Positions 4,701 to 6,778 of a stretch of DNA of 6,778 bases are shown piece after piece (the stretch's first letter is position 1; each line of letters opens with the position of its first letter). The stretch is from Clostridia bacterium. Its GTDB lineage: Bacteria; Bacillota; Clostridia; UBA1381. Under the pieces are notes generated by a model, which was given only the letters and a program-made list of their open reading frames with translations, was not told the DNA's origin and did no database searches. Where the stretch lies: positions 1-6,778 of the forward strand of contig CAADSR010000098.1 in NCBI GenBank assembly GCA_900751685.1, read 5' to 3'. The translations under genes were made by a program, and so were the position numbers.

Positions 4701-6778
4701 GATGTCCAGATTGTCGGGAATAATAATACGATAGACACATCAAATAAAGCGCTTGATTTGTCCAATACCCAGATATTGGGCAGCAATGTGAATGCCACCA
4801 TGGGGAATTCCGTATATCTGGGGAGCGGCTCCGCTTATGTGGCAGATGGCGCGTCCACCAAAGGCATGGCAGTTTATAACAGTGATGGCACTTATGCCTA
4901 TGCAGGCGGCACACCGGCAGGTGTTGTCACGGTAGGAGCTAAAGGCAAGGAACGCCGTATTCAAAACGTGGCGGCCGGATTGGTTGCTCCGCAGAGTACG
5001 GATGCAGTCAATGGAAGCCAGCTCTATACCATGACCCGTCCGCTCCGTTTTGGCGGAGACAATTCCACTATCGGTGCGACAAGTGCGGCAGACGTCAATG
5101 TGGTTAAACGGGGATCTGACCAGGCGATGTCCATCTTGGGCGGTGCTGACGGCAGCAAACTGAGTGATAACAATATCGGCGTGGTAGCCGATGCGGCGAA
5201 TAACAAGTTCAACGTCAAACTTGCCAAAGAGCTGAAAGATCTGACCAGTGTGACGACAAAAGATGCGGCAGGAAATACGACAGTAACCAACGGAGCCGGT
5301 ATGACTGTGACCGACAGTGCCGGAAATAAGACGGAAGTCACCGCCGGAGGTGTCACCATTACGCCGAAGACACCGGGACCCGGCAAAACGAATGTTTCTT
5401 TAACCGCGGACGGACTGAATAATGGCGGCAACCAGATCCATAATGTAGAAAAAGGCACAGCCGATACGGATGCGGTCAATGTCAGCCAACTGAAGGCTCA
5501 GTCTTCTGATCTTATTCAAAAGGGCTTCGGTATCCAGGCGGAAGATGGACAAAAAGTGCATAAAGACCTCGGTAGTGATGTGGAAGTTGTAGGTGATGGA
5601 AAAAATATTACCACCAAAGTCGAGGGCGGCAAGGTCAAAGTGGCATTGAAAGACGATATTAATGTCAACAGTGTGACGACAAAAGACGCGGCAGGAAATA
5701 CGACAGTAACCAACGGAGCCGGTACGACCATTACCGACAGCACCGGGAATAAGACGGAGGTCACCGCCGGTGGCATTACCATTACGCCGAAGACACCGGG
5801 ACCCGGTAAGACAAATGTTTCTTTAACCGCGGACGGACTGAATAATGGCGGGAACCAGATCCATAATGTGGCAAAAGGTACGGCCGGTACAGATGCGGTC
5901 AATGTAGATCAGCTGAAAGACGAGATCGCAGCCAATGCGACCAAGCTGGTAGACGGAAAGAATACCACCGTTGAAGGCGACGGAACAGCAGCCAATCCGT
6001 ATAAAGTCAATGTAAAAGATAACATCAATCTTGGTGAAAAAGGCGCGAACGGCAAAGACGGCTCCATCGGAGTCAACGGTAAAGATGGCTCTGCTGTGGT
6101 CATCAACGGCAAAGATGGCTCCATCGGTTTGAATGGCAAGGACGGCGCTAATGGACTTACCATTAAAGGTGGTGATGGTAAACCCGGCGTTGACGGAACG
6201 AATATCACACGTCTGATCATCGAAGAAAAGAATGGTGATAAACATGACGTTGCTACCCTGGATGATGGGCTTAAGTTCGCAGGAAATACCGGTACCGTAG
6301 CTAAAAAACTGAACAGTACCATGACGATCAAGGGCACCGGTGCGAAGGCGGATACGGAATATGATTCTTCCAACATCAAGACCATGGTGAATAGCAACGG
6401 TGAAATGATTGTTGGCTTGGACAAGAACCTGAAAAGCGAAACTATTGTTGCTACAGGTAAAGACGGCAAAGATGGTAAAATCGGTATTAATGGTAAAGAC
6501 GGCGTAACGACAAATATTTCCGTTACCCGTGATGGCAAGCCCGGAGTAGACGGCGCGCCGGGTACGACCACGACCCGTATCGTATACGAGAAACCGGACG
6601 GAAGCAAAGAAGAAGTGGCTACCTTAAATGATGGCATGAAGTATGGCGGTGATACAGGAGCGGTCATCAAGAAGAAACTGAACGAACAGGTGAACGTAGT
6701 CGGAGGCATTACAGACACAAACAAACTGACCACAGAAGACAACCTTGGCGTCGTATCCGACGGCAATAACAACCTGAA
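1770..6778 (+). CDS. Trimeric autotransporter adhesin (YadA-like, type Vc), partial
   Basis: This is a surface adhesin in which three chains form a head-and-stalk fibre anchored by a C-terminal outer-membrane barrel, which lies beyond the window. The frame is open for 1669 codons. Residues 1-24 are an ESPR (MNKIYKVIW ... NSYVVVPEIA; Pro20 where Ser is usual), then a Lys-rich stretch, a hydrophobic core (37-53), and a likely cleavage near SEAA (55-58). Residues 96-148 form a heptad coiled coil; about 168-588 a YadA head of roughly 25 SVAIG-like turns; 591-611 a neck (ITNVADG ... DAVTVAQL); 656-677 a second neck; about 700-895 a second head; 899-1023 an Asn-rich roll; 1062-1085 a third neck (DAVNGSQL). 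The stalk has an FGG-like module (FGG at 1094-1096), two 83-residue repeats ending in necks, a Gly-X-Y region, then two rounds of a GKPGVDG module. The ATG is set by AGGAAGGG and by the ESPR at residue 1. The family call is firm; the ligand is unknown. Confidence 0.93.
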   Translation, partial: MNKIYKVIWSKVKNSYVVVPEIAVSSSKNKGNKAYKSALAAVLTAMLGFGGFVGSEAATVNDGDTLNGSTHVTVTKDPATKTITISTTGLATTGDLTTLSTQVNTNTGNINNNATHISTNATNISTNAGNISNNTLKLNTLAALTNSLGLDATKPGIKYFRANSTGADASAVGSDAVAVGTQARATKDNAMAMGVEAKAEAEDSVSVGRASRNVSNAVNGVAIGHGAINGAVSGMTPDGDSTVVLVGGGKNSVSVGNKANARGNSSIALGDGAVVQNDGGNRIINNNSMAIGTAAKTVSSNNATAIGHGAFVAKNSHSAIAVGESAQAGKEAATAIGKEAAAKGKNSLAAGTSAVAEGENAVSVGQGTEAKGKNAVAIGNASQTAGSSSVAVGDEAGAAAGRSVSVGIGAGKGMIGDILGTKGSHVSIGDEAGQNVDGQHDIAIGTKAGGNVSSNYNIAIGVEAGTNIGTAGNPSIGKNVSIGYNANKNTTLVSRLQATAVGSDTKAADDALALGFHAQAAGNGSIAAGFNALAEDAASMALGQGAKASGGNIAIGNGSEASAAMISGTGYLTGTAAPSTGVSVGTAAALRRITNVADGAQDQDAVTVAQLKKSIDETVRQVNASITSTTTTGVYYDTVTTGQGESITLKNTNNKGTVIHNVAKGTSGTDAVNVNQLNETVDQAKTHYYSVKSTNANNYNNDGAAGEDSMAAGVGAKALEKRSAAIGNNVEAQGEGSIALGTGYEEINGGTPTITQTVAASGYKYNMAIGAGAQSEGNHSIAMGTRAVTTIKNGGTSVDKAVAIGYAAGASDDKAVAIGSEAKSNSRSAVALGDRAHALANDALAIGTTASATGESSGAIGTANTVNGAGTYVIGARNSAPTTPVASNGSNITAVNSGVFGNENTLDGENNRVTGNSNIVKKETATGLTDIMLTGNNNTVSGDTDTTTQDDAGKVSGITITGSKNTVKAKNNTKNLTDVQIVGNNNTIDTSNKALDLSNTQILGSNVNATMGNSVYLGSGSAYVADGASTKGMAVYNSDGTYAYAGGTPAGVVTVGAKGKERRIQNVAAGLVAPQSTDAVNGSQLYTMTRPLRFGGDNSTIGATSAADVNVVKRGSDQAMSILGGADGSKLSDNNIGVVADAANNKFNVKLAKELKDLTSVTTKDAAGNTTVTNGAGMTVTDSAGNKTEVTAGGVTITPKTPGPGKTNVSLTADGLNNGGNQIHNVEKGTADTDAVNVSQLKAQSSDLIQKGFGIQAEDGQKVHKDLGSDVEVVGDGKNITTKVEGGKVKVALKDDINVNSVTTKDAAGNTTVTNGAGTTITDSTGNKTEVTAGGITITPKTPGPGKTNVSLTADGLNNGGNQIHNVAKGTAGTDAVNVDQLKDEIAANATKLVDGKNTTVEGDGTAANPYKVNVKDNINLGEKGANGKDGSIGVNGKDGSAVVINGKDGSIGLNGKDGANGLTIKGGDGKPGVDGTNITRLIIEEKNGDKHDVATLDDGLKFAGNTGTVAKKLNSTMTIKGTGAKADTEYDSSNIKTMVNSNGEMIVGLDKNLKSETIVATGKDGKDGKIGINGKDGVTTNISVTRDGKPGVDGAPGTTTTRIVYEKPDGSKEEVATLNDGMKYGGDTGAVIKKKLNEQVNVVGGITDTNKLTTEDNLGVVSDGNNNL
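2055..2213 (+). repeat. Heptad coiled coil with 21-bp repeats, Asn-at-d type
   Basis: Codons 96-148 of the adhesin have a strict seven-residue period. V103, I110, I117, I124, I131 and L138 take one core position, and N106, N113, N120, N127 and N134 the other, three residues later. In DNA the core is four near-identical 21-bp units from 2085 to 2168, such as AATGCTACCCATATCAGTAC and AATGCTACCAATATCAGCAC. The pattern I-x-x-N-A/T is the Asn-at-d motif of adhesin stalks, known in other family members to hold anions in the trimer core. Here it precedes the head. Confidence 0.8.
4464..4838 (+). repeat. Asn-rich variant beta-roll segment of the adhesin
   Basis: Codons 899-1023 replace the usual SVAIG turns by V/I-x-G-N-x-N-T-V/I units: VFGNENTL, VTGNSNIV, LTGNNNTV, ITGSKNTV, IVGNNNTI, ILGSNVNA, then YLGSGSAY. 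The spacing is irregular (about 12-30 residues). The units keep the hydrophobic-x-G pattern of a left-handed parallel beta roll, so the segment probably continues the second head with Asn-lined edges. The structure is inferred. Confidence 0.6.
5247..5495 (+). repeat. 83-residue stalk module, copy 1
   Basis: The unit runs from SVTTKDAAGNTTV through KTPGPGKTNVSL to a neck (NQIHNV ... DAVNVSQLK), residues 1160-1242 of the adhesin. It recurs 423 bp (141 residues) further on. By direct comparison 220 of 249 bases agree (88%), and seven of 83 residues differ. Confidence 0.9.
5670..5918 (+). repeat. 83-residue stalk module, copy 2
   Basis: This is the second copy of the module, residues 1301-1383. 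Between the copies lie 58 unique residues (1243-1300), including GFGIQAEDGQKVHKDLGSDV. Long blocks are base-identical to copy 1, for example around the PKTPGP and TADGLNNGG codons, so recombination between the copies could delete or duplicate 141 residues in frame. Two minus-strand open frames opposite the copies are mirror artefacts of the repeat. Confidence 0.9.
6042..6197 (+). repeat. Collagen-like Gly-X-Y segment in the adhesin stalk
   Basis: Codons 1425-1476 read as Gly-X-Y triplets: GAN GKD GSI GVN GKD GSA, a break (VVIN), GKD GSI GLN GKD GAN, a break (GLTIK), then GGD GKP GVD. The NGKDG core occurs four times, about 18-30 bp apart. A shorter version follows at about 6459-6560 (GKDGKDGKIGINGKDG and later GKPGVDGAPG). 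The triplet pattern suits a collagen-type triple helix in an already trimeric protein, but there are few prolines, so stability is uncertain. Confidence 0.65.
6174..6778 (+). repeat. Two rounds of a composite GKPGVDG/VATL-DG-KxxG module
   Basis: DGKPGVDG begins at 6174 and again at 6531, 357 bp later. Each is followed by TR(L/I)(I/V)...E...G.K..VATL(D/N)DG(L/M)K(F/Y)(A/G)G(N/D)TG.V..K(K)LN; the second copy carries a small insertion, APGTT. The ...F/Y-x-G part resembles LRFGGDN at residues 1092-1098, and NVVGG ... NLGVVSDGNNN at the right edge resembles NIGVVADAANN of the earlier FGG-like module. The second round is cut by the window edge. Confidence 0.7.

Noticed and set aside
3714..6772. Further minus-strand open frames (188, 205, 151, 128, 140 and 287 codons)
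   Set aside because: They are shadows of the Gly/Asn/Thr-rich repeat codons of the adhesin. The 151- and 128-codon frames are nearly alike only because they lie opposite the two 83-residue repeat copies.

Overview
The window looks like accessory chromosome of a diderm Firmicute, most likely Negativicutes of the Veillonella/Dialister/Megasphaera kind. The main reason is a very large trimeric autotransporter adhesin (type Vc secretion) that opens with an extended signal peptide region (ESPR). It sits beside two small Firmicutes-style Xre regulators and AT-rich intergenic DNA with strong AAGGAGG-type ribosome binding sites. The genus cannot be fixed from the sequence alone.

Layout: (1) 1-589 has no convincing gene. 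It holds a 7-bp AGCT-phased repeat at the left edge, a decayed dispersed-repeat-like stretch (about 129-215) and a strong, symmetric, probably bidirectional terminator (273-326). (2) 590-1302 holds two divergent helix-turn-helix genes, a 123-aa protein on the minus strand and a 67-aa protein on the plus strand. Their 137-bp control region carries two GAAATTTC-centred palindromes. One overlaps the -35 box of the minus-strand gene and the other lies at the likely transcription start of the plus-strand gene, so the layout resembles a cI/cro-type switch. (3) 1303-1769 is non-coding or decayed DNA between the plus-strand regulator and the adhesin. It holds hairpins and palindromes, an apparent relic of a second ESPR start (1501-1566), and a short leader-like ORF that contains two near-perfect Shine-Dalgarno sequences. 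(4) 1770 to the right edge is one uninterrupted adhesin reading frame, 1669 complete codons and still open.

Adhesin architecture from N to C terminus: ESPR and signal peptide (1-58); a short heptad coiled coil of the Asn-at-d type (about 96-148); a long YadA-like beta-roll head with about 25 xxAxG-type turns (about 168-588); neck (591-611); second neck (656-677); second head (about 700-895); an Asn-rich variant beta roll (about 899-1023); third neck (1062-1085); an FGG-like module (about 1090-1160); two copies of an 83-residue stalk module, each ending in a neck (1160-1242 and 1301-1383); a Gly-X-Y collagen-like segment (about 1425-1475); and two rounds of a composite GKPGVDG/TRI-VATL-DG-KxxG module. 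The C-terminal membrane anchor lies beyond the window.

The genes may be connected: the plus-strand regulator is co-oriented with the adhesin and a half-copy of its operator overlaps its own stop codon. Control of the adhesin by either regulator is only an inference. The most unusual points are the ESPR relic, the paired operators, the Asn-at-d coiled coil placed before the head, and the collagen-like insert in the stalk.
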